From CAWJMF01 sp963843945 (lineage in GTDB: Bacteria; Vulcanimicrobiota; Vulcanimicrobiia; Vulcanimicrobiales; Vulcanimicrobiaceae): 64,000 nt of DNA. Where the stretch lies: NCBI GenBank assembly GCA_963843945.1, contig CAWJMF010000006.1, positions 620,001 through 684,000 on the forward strand. Reading direction: 5' to 3'. This document shows, piece by piece, positions 15,567 through 25,592 of this stretch. The notes below the pieces were generated by a model. The model was not told the origin of the DNA. It saw only the letters and a program-made list of their open reading frames with translations, and made no database searches. The translations under genes and the position numbers were made by a program. Within the stretch, counting starts at the first letter, position 1; every line of letters starts with the position of its first letter.

Positions 15567-15773
15567 TTGAGCGAGCAAGATCCGTACGATGGCGATGTTC
15601 TCTGCAACACGTTGGCTTCCATTAACCGCTGGCGGGGCGCTCACGTCTGGGTTGTGTGCCGACGATCTTCCCAGATGCGCGGGCTAACGATCGGTGACAG
15701 GGTGTTCGACGCCGACGGGCGGGTCATCAAGCCGCAGGCGATCATAGAGGTGGGCGTGAGCACAGCGAAATAG
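15567..15773 (+). CDS. Small hypothetical protein
   Basis: A 68-residue frame from TTG 15567, with the second half (GLTIGDRVFDADGRVIKPQAIIEV) looking like a real beta-rich segment. It lies 70 bp upstream of the K+ channel on the same strand. I recognise no family. Confidence 0.3.
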   Translation: MSEQDPYDGDVLCNTLASINRWRGAHVWVVCRRSSQMRGLTIGDRVFDADGRVIKPQAIIEVGVSTAK

Positions 15774-15842
15774 GGGGAGCCATGAAGGAGTTCAGCTGAA
15801 CTGAGACGGCGCTTTCTTGCGGCACTTTGGAGGGAACTGCGC

Positions 15843-16112
15843 GTGGTGTGGCCAATCGTGTCGGGTCTGGTCGGCGCCCAGTTGGTGCTGGGCATGCTGG
15901 TCGGTTTTTTTGAGGGGTGGCGGATGAGCGATGCGGCATATTTCACCTTCGTCACCGGGCTAACCATCGGGTTTGGGGATCTGGTCCCGGTGCGCTTCAC
16001 CACCCGCCTAATTACTGTAGTGATTGGATTCAGTGGAATCCTTCTGACAGGCCTGGTCGCGGCAGTCGGCGTCCGCGCTCTCCAGGAAGCTACTACTCGC
16101 GATGCTGAGTGA
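15843..16112 (+). CDS. Pore-only two-helix potassium channel
   Basis: An 89-residue protein with the minimal K+ channel design: a first membrane helix (about 4-21), a pore helix and selectivity filter TGLTIGFGDLVP (TIGFGD in place of TVGYGD), and a second helix (about 57-78). There is no RCK or cyclic-nucleotide domain. It would form a tetramer in the inner membrane. The GTG start could move slightly upstream, since in-frame sequence (LRRRFLAALWRELR) continues to about 15,798. A SulP transporter lies nearby on the other strand. Confidence 0.8.
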   Translation: MVWPIVSGLVGAQLVLGMLVGFFEGWRMSDAAYFTFVTGLTIGFGDLVPVRFTTRLITVVIGFSGILLTGLVAAVGVRALQEATTRDAE

Positions 16113-16499
16113 CGACCGATCCTCCCCGCGTAGCGATCGTCATCACGATCCAGGCCAACGGGTACGATGAGGCCGGAACGCCTAGCCTGATCGTCCTCAA
16201 GAAATCAGCACGAGTTTTGGGTGCGTTGCCACTCACCTGTGATCGGTCGAGCAACACCTCGAAAGGAACACCGGCAGCCACCTGGGCAGCGCGGGACGCG
16301 CTGGCGGTCGATCCGAACATCCCGCCACACACACATTGGTTCGAACGTTCCGCAGGGCATGAGGACCAGCCACAGAGCAAGCAGCACGGCCAACCCAAGA
16401 CCATCGTAGAAAACGTGCTGATCTGACTCATACGTCCGTGCCCGAGCGGCGCAACAAGCTCGTGTGGATCATGGGCGACCGACAACATAGTGAGTTTCA
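16113..16499. other. No convincing gene
   Basis: A 105-codon plus frame begins with a GTG that overlaps the channel stop (16109), and a minus frame covers the same DNA. Neither shows a recognisable motif or strong coding character. I leave both uncalled. Confidence 0.4.
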
Positions 16500-18167
16500 T
16501 CAACTCGGCTGGATGACATCGGAGCAGGCTCGAAGCTCGCTCTCAAGAGACCTCCCGCGAGCGATACCTTCGATTTTGCCATCAAGCCCCTCAGCACGCA
16601 ACAAATCGCGCACCTGCCCGTGCGCGCCGGTGATGGTCAGTTTGATCCCACGATCCTTAAGGTTTTCGGACAACTCGGCCAGCATTCGTGCCCCGGCGAG
16701 ATCCATCGCCGGAGAGGCGGATAGATCGCAGACTACCGTTCGGATCCTGGTGGGACGCGCAACTTCCAGTTGCTCGAGGATGCGCGCCTGAACAGAATCC
16801 GCGTTCAAGTAGAGTAAGGACGCTTCCGGACGGCAGGCAAGCACGCCGGCTAGCGGCTCGTTGTCTTTATGGCGGTGTAAGTCGGAGTATTGATCCGTGC
16901 CAGGAATACGCCCTAGAACAGCCACATGAGGAGTCGACGACCACGCTAGCAGAAGCAGGATCGAGATCAAGGCTGCCAGCAGGATGCCCGGCAGGATACC
17001 GAGCAGCAAGACCCCGATAAAAGCCGCCGTGGCATTGAGAAAATCCATTCGGCTCGAGCGTCGCATGCGTGCGATGCCAGGGAGATCAATAAGACCGGCC
17101 ACGGCCGTCAGCACGACCGCCGCCAGGACCGCTTTAGGCAGGTCGGCCAACAGCGTGGTGAAGAACATCAGACACAAAGCAAGCGTCAGAGATGCGAAAA
17201 CGAGGGACATGCGGGACCGCGCGCCCGCTCCTTCGTTTACCGCGGTCTGCGATAACCCCCCTGCCACCGGATAGCCGCCCACCGCCGCCGTCGCGAAATT
17301 AGCCGCGGCCAGACCCAGCAGCTCGCGCCGCGTGTCGATCGTCTCGTGGTGTTTCGTTGCGAATGCGCGTGCCGCCGCCACTCCCTCAATATAGGCAAGC
17401 AGCATGCATCCCGTGGCGAGCGCGACGATCCCGTCCTGTTCGCGTAACGGCGCCGAAGGCATCGCGGGCAATGGCAGTCCAGGTGGGATGACGCCGGTGA
17501 CCGTGACCTTGAAACGAGTGAGCCCAAACAGCGCCACCGTAACGATCGACAGTGCGACGACCCCGAGAGCGACCGGCCGTCCTGGCAGCCACCGCTCACC
17601 ACACCATAGCAGCGCCAGCGCCGCCATGCCGATCGCAAGTGTCACTAGGTTTGTTGCGCTGAGCTGCCCAGCGAGGACAAAAATCCGCTCCGGAACGCTG
17701 TGGCCGCCTCCGGTGACACCGAAAAGCGCCGGCAACTGCGTAATCGCAATGGTCAGCCCGGCGCCCGCCTTAAATCCGATCAAAACGCTGTCGCTGATCA
17801 GCTTGACCAAGACGCTGAGCCGGAACGCCCAGGCGATCAAGCACAACACTCCGACGCCGGCGGCTGCGGCGGTCGCAATCTCAGCGTAGTGCTCACTGTT
17901 ATCGCCGGCCATATTGCCCACCGTCGCTGCGATCATCAGCGAAATCGCTGACGTCGGGCCAATCGCTAGATACCGCGATGAGCCAGCTAACGCGTAGCCG
18001 AGGCCACCCATCAGATAGCCATAAACTCCCACCTGCGGTGGCAGTCCGGCTAGCGTTGCGTAGGCCAGCGAGACAGGAATGGCATAAGCAGCCAGTGTGA
18101 TCCCGGCTACCAAATCGGAGGGCAGCCAATCGACCGGATAACCGAACAGGCGTGGCGTGGTTAGCAC
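16500..18167 (-). CDS. SulP family anion transporter with STAS domain
   Basis: A 555-residue inner-membrane SLC26/SulP transporter. The N-terminus has the signature stretch DLVAGITLAAYAIPVSLAYA and ITLAAYAIP, with 10-14 membrane segments, and the cytoplasmic STAS domain occupies about the last 110 residues (VCDLSASPAMDLAGARML). The family moves sulfate, bicarbonate or C4-dicarboxylates. GTG 18167 was chosen because GAGGAAATCA lies just upstream and the conserved region starts there. It is divergent from the FixK-type box and the PPK2 gene pair. Confidence 0.9.
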   Translation of the reverse strand: MLTTPRLFGYPVDWLPSDLVAGITLAAYAIPVSLAYATLAGLPPQVGVYGYLMGGLGYALAGSSRYLAIGPTSAISLMIAATVGNMAGDNSEHYAEIATAAAAGVGVLCLIAWAFRLSVLVKLISDSVLIGFKAGAGLTIAITQLPALFGVTGGGHSVPERIFVLAGQLSATNLVTLAIGMAALALLWCGERWLPGRPVALGVVALSIVTVALFGLTRFKVTVTGVIPPGLPLPAMPSAPLREQDGIVALATGCMLLAYIEGVAAARAFATKHHETIDTRRELLGLAAANFATAAVGGYPVAGGLSQTAVNEGAGARSRMSLVFASLTLALCLMFFTTLLADLPKAVLAAVVLTAVAGLIDLPGIARMRRSSRMDFLNATAAFIGVLLLGILPGILLAALISILLLLAWSSTPHVAVLGRIPGTDQYSDLHRHKDNEPLAGVLACRPEASLLYLNADSVQARILEQLEVARPTRIRTVVCDLSASPAMDLAGARMLAELSENLKDRGIKLTITGAHGQVRDLLRAEGLDGKIEGIARGRSLESELRACSDVIQPS

Positions 18168-18486
18168 TCTGATTTCCTCAGAGGTGCTCGCCGATCGGTC
18201 TCCATCGCACCAACTTGCCCGAGCCGCCGAACTGCGTCCGACGCCACCCATCCAAACCAGCCAAATGACGAAATGCTATCATCACATAGTCATCCGGTGA
18301 CGTCCATGGCCCGCGTCGACAACCGTCGCTTTCGATCGCCCCATCAGCATCCTGCCTCGAGCCGGCGTAACACCGCGGGTTGCGTATCGTGAAGCATGGT
18401 GCATATTCTCTCCCAGCCCAGCAATTCCTGCAAGTTACTCTGTCAGTCTTCTGATCGCCCAGTATCGTGGCCGCCACAAGCAATGA

Positions 18487-18500
18487 TTGATGTACATCAA
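18487..18500. promoter_or_regulatory. Perfect FixK/FNR-type box
   Basis: TTGATGTACATCAA is a perfect 14-bp palindrome matching the FNR/FixK consensus TTGAT-N4-ATCAA. It lies 113 bp upstream of the ATG at 18613, a usual distance for a Crp/Fnr-activated class II promoter. It suggests low-oxygen induction of the hypothetical-PPK2 pair. Confidence 0.75.
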
Positions 18501-18612
18501 CGCGCACGGGTGCTACCGCGACTATTCAAAGGGGCAAGGTACGGGTCGAGCTGTGGGGAGCAGACTACGTCCGGTCCGACGAAACGGAACAGGATCAAGG
18601 AAGGAAGGTGTC

Positions 18613-19128
18613 ATGCCGATAGCATCCGGCCAAGTTCTTTCGGTGGACGCGCTTTTCGCAGAGCGCGACGCTCAGCGGCGTCATGACAGGGAACACCTGG
18701 AACAAATGCAGCGGCGCAAGGAGGAGGAACTTGCTGAGTTCAGGAAGCGCCTGAATAATTTTCGACTGACCGACGAAATTATTAAATCGGGCCTGAACCG
18801 GATCAAACGTGCATTCGAGCGCGGTGAGGCCGAACTAATGATTGCATCATTCCCGAGCACCTTTTGCACCGATGACGGCCGGGCGATCATCAACGCCGGC
18901 GCGCCGCCGATTAACAAGCCAACAGAGGAAGAGGCAGCCAGGCAGGCAGAGGAGCCCGACTGGCTGCTGACCCTTCCGGCCGGGGTCCATCAGGTTTATG
19001 ACTACTGGAAGCAAAACCTGAAACCCGGTGGCTTCGGCTTCTCGGTTCGGATCATCAATTACCCTGATGGAAAGCCGGGCGATGTCGGCCTGTTCTTCAC
19101 ATGGCCGAAGAGCGGTTTGGAGTCGTGA
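18613..19128 (+). CDS. Conserved hypothetical protein next to PPK2
   Basis: A 171-residue soluble protein. Residues 15-50 are strongly charged and likely coiled coil (RDAQRRHDREHLEQMQ, RRKEEELAEF). The rest is a mixed fold ending near VGLFFTWPKSG. AAGGAAGGTG upstream of ATG 18613 is a good ribosome-binding site. It is 49 bp before the polyphosphate kinase 2 gene and shares the FixK-type box. I do not recognise a domain; a partner or regulator of PPK2 is only inference. Confidence 0.75.
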   Translation: MPIASGQVLSVDALFAERDAQRRHDREHLEQMQRRKEEELAEFRKRLNNFRLTDEIIKSGLNRIKRAFERGEAELMIASFPSTFCTDDGRAIINAGAPPINKPTEEEAARQAEEPDWLLTLPAGVHQVYDYWKQNLKPGGFGFSVRIINYPDGKPGDVGLFFTWPKSGLES

Positions 19129-19177
19129 TCCCAAAAGGGAGCCTTTTGGTGGCAGTGCGGAATCTTGGGAGAACACA

Positions 19178-20023
19178 ATGGGTGCAACGAAAAACGCCAA
19201 GCGGGCGGAGAACGACAAGATATCTGAAGCGCCCGACGGCAAGCTGAAGGGGAAGGAATATCTGAGCGAACTGGCTAGGCTGCACGGCGAGCTGGTCAAG
19301 CTGCAGCAATGGGTGGTGCACAAGGGCCTAAAGGTCTGCATCGTGTTCGAAGGGCGCGACGGCGCGGGGAAGGGCGGTGTAATCAAGGCGATCACCGAAC
19401 GTGTCAGTCCGCGCGTGTTTCGTGTCGTCGCCCTCCCGGCGCCAACCGAGCGCGAGAAGTCGCAGATGTACATCCAGCGATATATCTCGCATCTGCCCGC
19501 CGCCGGCGAAATCGTGATATTTGACCGGAGCTACTACAATCGTGCCGGCGTTGAGCGGGTTATGGGGTTCTGTTCCGAGGAGCAGGTGAAGCGATTCCTT
19601 GAGTTGACCCCGTCCGTGGAGAAGGCCTTCATCGAGTCCGGTATCATACTACTGAAATACTGGTTGGAGGTCAGCGAGGAGGAGCAGACGCGTCGGTTGG
19701 AATCCCGCATCGATGACGGGCGCAAGATCTGGAAGCTGTCGCCGATGGATCTGAAGTCCTATAGTCGGTGGTACGACTACTCCCGGGCGCGCGACGACAT
19801 GTTCAAGGCGACCGACACGCCTTGGGCGCCCTGGTATGTCGTTCGCTCAGACGACAAGAAACGGGCACGGCTGAACACCATAACCCATTTGCTCGCCCAT
19901 ATTCCTTACGAAGAACTTCCGCGGGAGAAGGTGAAGCTGCCGGACCGGCAGAAGGCGCACGGTTACAGAGACCCGGACTACCCCTTTAAGTTCGTGCCGG
20001 AAATGACGCGACCTGCCGCCTGA
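19178..20023 (+). CDS. ppk2: Polyphosphate kinase 2
   Basis: A 281-residue PPK2. The Walker A is EGRDGAGKGG (about 58-67), Walker B IVIFDRSYYNRAGVERV (Asp116), and the lid module YSRARDDMFKATDTPW. It transfers phosphate between polyphosphate and nucleotides, mostly making GTP/ATP or ADP from polyphosphate. ATG 19178 follows GGGAGAACACA. Its position behind a low-oxygen box suggests nucleotide supply from polyphosphate under energy limitation. Confidence 0.93.
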   Translation: MGATKNAKRAENDKISEAPDGKLKGKEYLSELARLHGELVKLQQWVVHKGLKVCIVFEGRDGAGKGGVIKAITERVSPRVFRVVALPAPTEREKSQMYIQRYISHLPAAGEIVIFDRSYYNRAGVERVMGFCSEEQVKRFLELTPSVEKAFIESGIILLKYWLEVSEEEQTRRLESRIDDGRKIWKLSPMDLKSYSRWYDYSRARDDMFKATDTPWAPWYVVRSDDKKRARLNTITHLLAHIPYEELPREKVKLPDRQKAHGYRDPDYPFKFVPEMTRPAA

Positions 20024-20670
20024 GCCTGCGAGGTGGCTTGACGTGGTAAGCGACGGAAGCCTGAGATGAACGGAATAGGCGATCCCCGCTCGCCGCATTG
20101 ACCTTCTTGGCGGACGGAACTGCCGCCACCGCCGTCGCGTCCTCATTCGGGCGGAAGGCTAGGCTTGGCTGGGACGGTCAATCGCCCCGCTCCTTTTCGG
20201 TGCCATATCTCGACGGTTCTCGACGAGATACGACGGTTTGGTACGACCTGGTTCAGGTTGCGCAACATGTTCGGCTGGCACTGGTGGCTTGGGCGACACG
20301 ATTGCCGTGGAAGTCAACTTGACAATATCCGGAACGGGCAATTCTGTTGGCATCATCGCGAGTGGAGTCATCTTGGTGCGATCTTGCCGCTAAGATCAGT
20401 CCGAAAATTGCTGGAGTGACGGCTGCCCCAGGTTAAGTTGACAATGCCGCTGGTGGGCTTTTGTCACGATACGACCGCGGCGCGGTGTATCATGCCGCAT
20501 ATTATTTTTTGTTATAGCAATAAATCACCGCTTCCCTGGAACCGAGCGGCGTCCTCCTGTAGGTGTGAAACCCATGATTAGAGACTTGGGTGCGAGTTGA
20601 CCGTCGGCGACCGCCTGCAAATAGCAGCAGCCGGCCTGAAGGCTGCACGGACCACTTTGAAGTGGCAGCA
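20024..20670. other. Non-coding or degraded stretch
   Basis: Several frames are open but none has recognisable protein character. AT-rich DNA near 20,490-20,530 (ATATTATTTTTTGTTATAGC) may hold the promoter of the following lipoprotein gene. Confidence 0.4.
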
Positions 20671-21759
20671 ATGACGGCTGGCAAAATTGCGGGCTCCTTC
20701 GGCGTGACACTCGCCTTCTTCATCTCGGGATGCGCCTCGATTGGTCCTTCCACGATCCCGCACGACCGGCTCGACTACATCACCTCCGTAGGAAAGTCCT
20801 GGAAAGAACAAACGTTGCTCAACATCGTGCGGCTACGCTACGGTGATGCGCCAAGCTTCGTCGATGTGTCGTCGGTCATCAGCGGGTATACATTTCAGGG
20901 GCAGCTGTCAGCAGGCGCGTCCATAAGTTCCAACCTGACCAACACCATTCCGTCAAACCTGGTAACGTTGGGAGGGGGAGCGACCTACATCGATCGTCCG
21001 ACAATCACCTATACGCCATTGTCGGGTGACAAGTTCGCCAGGAGTCTGCTCCGGCCGCTGCCGCCTGGTGAGGTCTTTGAACTGATCCAGGCCGGATATC
21101 CGGCAGACGCCGTGCTGCTTATAACGACCCGCGCAGTCAACGGCATCTACAACCGATCGGGGATCGGGGCGCGGGCCCGCGAGGCGGATCCCGAGTTCTA
21201 TCCGATACTGGATGCGTTGCGGCGCCTTCAGCTTTCAGGGGCAGTCAGTATCCGGCTCGACAAGCGTGGTTCGGAGGAAATCGGCAGGCTGATCCTCTCC
21301 AGTAAGCGGGCAACGGAGGTCAGCCAGGACCTGCAATTCGTCCGAACCTCACTCGGCGTCACTCCGGACCGGGATGGCGAGATTACCGTCGGCTTTGGGC
21401 TGTTGCCGCGCAGCCCCAACGAGCTTGCCTTGCTCACACGTTCGATGTCCGAGATTCTACTGGAGGTCGCTGTCGGGATCGAGGTTCCCCCGGAACATGT
21501 CTTACAAGGCCGCACGGCTGCGGCAACCCGCCTGGCCGGCGCGGAGAACCCTCGGGACCGTCCCCTGATCCGCATCCTGTCGTCAGCGTCCCCGCCCCCC
21601 GACAGTTACGCTGCTGTCCGTTATCGCGGCACCTGGTACTGGATCTCGGACGATGATCTGGCCTCCAAGCGTGTATTCACATTCCTAATGATTTTCTTCT
21701 CGCTCGCCGAAACAGGCGTTACGCCACAGGCGCCCGTGCTGACGGTTCCGGCGAACTGA
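20671..21759 (+). CDS. Predicted lipoprotein of unknown function
   Basis: A 362-residue protein with an N-terminal lipoprotein signal (lipobox ISGC, Cys21). The mature part is mixed alpha/beta with no domain I can name. It includes LLNIVRLRYGDAPSFVDVSS, typical of a conserved proteobacterial hypothetical family of outer-membrane lipoproteins. ATG 20671 gives the complete signal; sequence upstream lacks one. A short hydrophobic segment near the C-terminus (FTFLMIFFSLAE) may contact membrane. Confidence 0.75.
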   Translation: MTAGKIAGSFGVTLAFFISGCASIGPSTIPHDRLDYITSVGKSWKEQTLLNIVRLRYGDAPSFVDVSSVISGYTFQGQLSAGASISSNLTNTIPSNLVTLGGGATYIDRPTITYTPLSGDKFARSLLRPLPPGEVFELIQAGYPADAVLLITTRAVNGIYNRSGIGARAREADPEFYPILDALRRLQLSGAVSIRLDKRGSEEIGRLILSSKRATEVSQDLQFVRTSLGVTPDRDGEITVGFGLLPRSPNELALLTRSMSEILLEVAVGIEVPPEHVLQGRTAAATRLAGAENPRDRPLIRILSSASPPPDSYAAVRYRGTWYWISDDDLASKRVFTFLMIFFSLAETGVTPQAPVLTVPAN

Positions 21760-21848
21760 CCTTTGAGTGGCATTGCCACGGTAACTGGGCTGACAGACGC
21801 GCTAGTGTGGGAGGACGGTGGGTTGCCAACTTAAAATATTCGTCTCGG

Positions 21849-21974
21849 TCAAGCCCATTCGGGCGTCCATTTGCGGCCGTCTGGTACAGCGCGTTGGTGA
21901 GGATGAGGATTTTTTTGCATAGCGACGATGGCGACCTTCGCGGGCTTTTCCCGCAGGCCCCGCCGGGTAAGTTC
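21849..21974 (-). pseudogene. C-terminal remnant of an IS110-family transposase
   Basis: The minus strand encodes REKPAKVAIVAMQK and, one frame over, ILILTNALYQT, then RKWTPEWA and stop. This is the usual IS110-family tail (GKPAKVALVAxMRKLLxxLN...WTPE). At least one frameshift is present and the rest of the transposase is missing. Confidence 0.5.
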
Positions 21975-22439
21975 AATTGCCTTCGCGGCGGTTGATCTCG
22001 ACGCCGGCGCCAATGTTCCGGTTGAAGGCATGCAGCATTCGATCGCGCTGCCGCCGGTGAGCGTGGAAGTCCGCCGATCGCAACCTCCCGCCCAGAGAAC
22101 CAGGGCCGTGCGCATGGGAAAAAGAAGAGGGCGCGGATCAAGCCATCATTTGATGATAGCAGGGCACACCCGCGCAGCCGGCAACGGGAGGACTCTCTGT
22201 GTCTTCGCGACAAGTCGTCTGTTGCAGAGCGCATCGCTGCGCGCTTACACTATTGGCCAGATGACCGGACAGGCCGATCATCTTGATGATGTCGGTAACA
22301 GCATCCGGTGCGTGTCAGGATCACCCGCGCTCGCGAAATCGGTTTGGACTGCGGTGACCGAGTTCATGGCTGCGCAGGGCTGTATCGGGGCCTCTACGAC
22401 CGCGGAACATCCGACTTTTTGGCGATCCGGGAGGCAAGA

Positions 22440-22793
22440 ATGCGAAGACTACTGCTGACCTCCGTTCTCGCGGCCACCGTCGCCGCACCGGTCCTTGCGG
22501 ACGAAGCTCCGAAGAAGGGGAGCGACGCAGACGATGCGTTCGTCACAGGGATCCGGAAACTCGGCGTGATGTCCGGCGAGGCGTTCGCCTGTTCTAACGA
22601 AGCGGATCAACCGCAGGTCGGAGAGGCCGCGATCGACCTGGCGACGCAAGTGAGCCTGCATTTCGGACTGAAGGTCGCGTTCATCTATAGCGGCGCATTC
22701 GGCTACGGGATTGGGCATGACTTCGACCACAAGAACTGCGCGCAGGCGATCGCGGACTTCAAGGCGCTCCAAGCCAAGTATCTGGAGCGGTGA
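22440..22793 (+). CDS. Small secreted hypothetical protein
   Basis: A 117-residue protein with a clear Sec signal (RRLLLTSVLAATVAAPVLA, cleavage near residue 20). The mature part has two Cys that could pair and no named domain. ATG 22440 gives the complete signal peptide. It is followed at one-base distance by another exported protein on the same strand. Confidence 0.7.
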   Translation: MRRLLLTSVLAATVAAPVLADEAPKKGSDADDAFVTGIRKLGVMSGEAFACSNEADQPQVGEAAIDLATQVSLHFGLKVAFIYSGAFGYGIGHDFDHKNCAQAIADFKALQAKYLER

Positions 22794-22794
22794 G

Positions 22795-23393
22795 ATGAGC
22801 CGAAAATCCGTACTGGTGCTTGCGGCCGTCTCGACGTTCGCGACGGTATTGTGGTTCACCGGCAACGCCATGGCCTTACCGGGAGCCCCGCTCGCCTCTT
22901 CCGGCGTCCCGCAGATCGTCGGGGCGCCTGCTCCACATGAAGGGTCCGGCGTGATCCTCGTGCAAATCGTGCGCGCGCCGGCGGTCAGCGGGGCGGCGGC
23001 GGTCAGCGGGCGGCCGGCGGCGGTAACCGCGGCAACTTTAACAGCAACAACTTTCACCGGGACGTATCGAACAGCCGAAACACGAACGTCACCGCGAACC
23101 GGAACGTGAACGCTAACCGGAATGTCAACGTCAACCGGAACGTCGCTGTCGTCGGCGGCGGCGGCGGCTGCTGCTACGGCGACTACAACAGCGGACCGAG
23201 CTGGGGCGGCGTTGCGGCGGGTGTTGCGGTGGGCGCCGTCGTCGGTGCCGCCGCGAGTTCCGCTTCGCAAAGCAGCACCTATGCGGCGCCCCCGCCGACC
23301 TATCCGCCGGGCTACGTGGCACCGCCGCCGTACCTAGTCCGTCAGGTCGTTCGGAAGGTTCTTGACGAGACGACGGATTTCCGTTGGGCGTAG
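22795..23393 (+). CDS. Exported Gly/Asn-rich protein with glycine zipper, frameshifted and 3' end abnormal
   Basis: ATG 22795 opens a signal peptide (ending NAMA). Around 22,960-22,990 the frame changes: the following DNA read in the next frame gives an Asn/Gly-rich repeat (NSRNTNVTANRNVNANRNVN) and then the glycine-zipper-like GGVAAGVAVGAVVGAAASS. These belong together, so one indel separates signal and body. After about 23,335 the usual Pro-rich tail of such proteins stops and an unrelated ending appears, suggesting a join. Function unknown; probably envelope-associated. Confidence 0.55.
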
Positions 23394-23474
23394 CGCGCAG
23401 CCGCTGCCACGACGAAGATCCGGATGAACCCGGCGTTTAGGGCATCGGCCAGGAACTACCGTGCAGGGACAGGC

Positions 23475-25592
23475 TTAGGTACCGCGACTGTGCCTCCCAT
23501 GACGCATCAGCGTCACTAGATAGGCGATCAGTAAGAATGCCAATGCGTGCGCGGCGACAATTGCGGCTCCGTAACTCGCCGGCTCGGCGGTCATGTCCAT
23601 CAACGCGCCGGTGTGCGCATTCATTGTCCGGACCGACCCTCGGCGGTGATGAACACTGACTTCATCGCTTCGGTCAGCCAGTAGCCGCTGACCGCTACCT
23701 TGGCCACCGCTGTGGCAAGGGGCGGGAGCTTCGGCACCAGGACTCCGGCCAAGATCAATTGCGGAACCAAGGCCAGAGGAACGATCGTGGTCGCCTGGTC
23801 TCGCGTGTTGGCGAACGCGGAGATCACCAACCCCATGGCTGTACCCGCCATCGCACCGATCGTCAGGAGCATGAACTGTTGCAGCCGATCACCCGGGATG
23901 CCATCCGCCAGCGCGGCCACAAGCAAATAGACAACGGCAAGTTGCAACACGGTGAACGCGGAAGACACGAGGTATTTCGCACCGACGAACGCCGCAGTGG
24001 ACAGATTGATGTCATGTTCACGCCGGTAAATAGCAAGTTCGCCGACGATATCTTTTGATGCGGCATTACAGCCGAGCCAGATCGCGCTCAAGCCAAGCAG
24101 CAGAAGAAGAGCGTTCTCCGCGTTCACACGCTCCTGCCCCTCCCCAAAGTTACCGAAGGCATAGCCCATCAGCCCGCCGATGAGCACGCTTTGAGCCGCA
24201 GCCATCACCAACGTGCGACGATCGGACAGCAACAAGGTTGTGTTTCGATGGAGTAAAATGGCCGTTTGGCGGACGACGCGCAGCAGTGTAAAGAAGCTAG
24301 GATCTTGGGGGTACAACGCTGGGTGCCGCGTGTTGTCGTGAGATTCGGTGGCGGTTGGCAGATCGATTGTTGCGCCAACTGTTGCTTCGAACCTTTCACG
24401 CCAGCACTCGGCACCAACCTCGTCCATGCGATCAAACACCTCTCCCAGCCGGCGCACCGCGAAGAACGCCAGCGCCTCAGACGGGGCACCAACGAAGGTT
24501 AGGTGGCCGCCGCGGCCCATGCAGATGACTTTGTCACAGAACTCCGTTACATTCGCCAAGGTGTGCGTGACCACTATAATGGTTACGCCGTCATCGGTCA
24601 GGCGTCGAAGCAGTCGCATGATCTGCCAATCGGTGCTCTCATCCAGCCCGCTGGTAACCTCATCGAGCAGCAGCAGACTGGGGCGGTTGAGAATCTCGCT
24701 GGCTAGGTATGGCGCACTTCCTTTGCCCTCCGCTGAGCGCGCCAACGCGTTGATCAAGCTGATCGAGCAGATCAACACTGCGCGCAGCGGCGTCCACTGC
24801 TGCGTGACGCTGCTCGACCGTGGTATCTGGCGGCAACCGAAGCTGCGCCGTATAGTCGAGCGCCTGGCGCAGCGTTAGCTGCTCGTGGAGCACGTCCTGC
24901 TGCGGCACAAAGGCGATATCCTGTTTCAAGGCCTGAAAATTGGCGTGCAGGTCACAGGTGTTGAGCAGCGCTGTCCCTTCGCTCGGGACCGTACGGCCGG
25001 CCATGATGTTTACCAACGTGGACTTGCCTGCGCCGTTGGCACCGATGATGGCGACAAATTCGGACGGGAGGATGTCAAGGTTGGCGCCGTGCAGGATACG
25101 TGTTGGCAAGCCGCCGGCCCGTCTGCGGTGCACGTCGTAGCTGACGCCCCGGACCTTCAGTTCGACATTGCCAACTCGCCCCATCCTGGTGAGCGCGCTG
25201 CCATCAAACGTCAGTTGAAAGGGGCCGATATCGATGCGGTCGCCCTTCACCAGAGGACGAGCACCGCGCAAGCGAGCGCCGTTGACATAGGTACCGTTGG
25301 TGCCTCCGAGGTCGCGCACCACAATGGTGCCATCCACTATCTCAAACGCCGCGTGACGGAGCGAGACATTCGGATGATCGAGGACGACCTGCCCCGGCAT
25401 CGCCTGACGGCCAACGGTCAGATCGTGGTCGAGGGGAACCCGGTCTCGCGCGGTGGCAACCTCGTTCTCATCGGTTGGCATGATCCTGGCCTGATCGATG
25501 TTGAGCATGCGTCTACTGGCCTGCCCACGCTGAGGTCCGTGACTGCTTCCCACCATCTTTCTGGCTCCCTGACCTGGTAGCGTTACTGGCAC
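23475..25592 (-). CDS. FHA domain-ABC ATPase-ABC-2 permease fusion, interrupted by frameshifts
   Basis: Three consecutive minus-strand pieces make one Rv1747-like transporter. 25592-24660 holds an FHA domain (TVGRQ...NVSLRHA...GGTNGTYVNG), Walker A (GANGAGKST) and LSGGQRK. 24778-23621 continues with Walker B (LLLLDEVTSGLD) and five ABC-2 membrane segments. 23624-23475 adds the sixth helix (AAIVAAHALAFLLIAYLV). A frameshift near 24,715 breaks the ATPase just after the signature motif. The last piece starts with ATGA overlap, so it could be a real split or a second indel. FHA domains bind phosphothreonine, so kinase control is expected. The substrate is unknown. Confidence 0.75.

Noticed and set aside
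21928..22439. Rightward 176-codon frame before the small secreted protein
   Set aside because: It runs antisense through the IS110 remnant and has no protein-like pattern.
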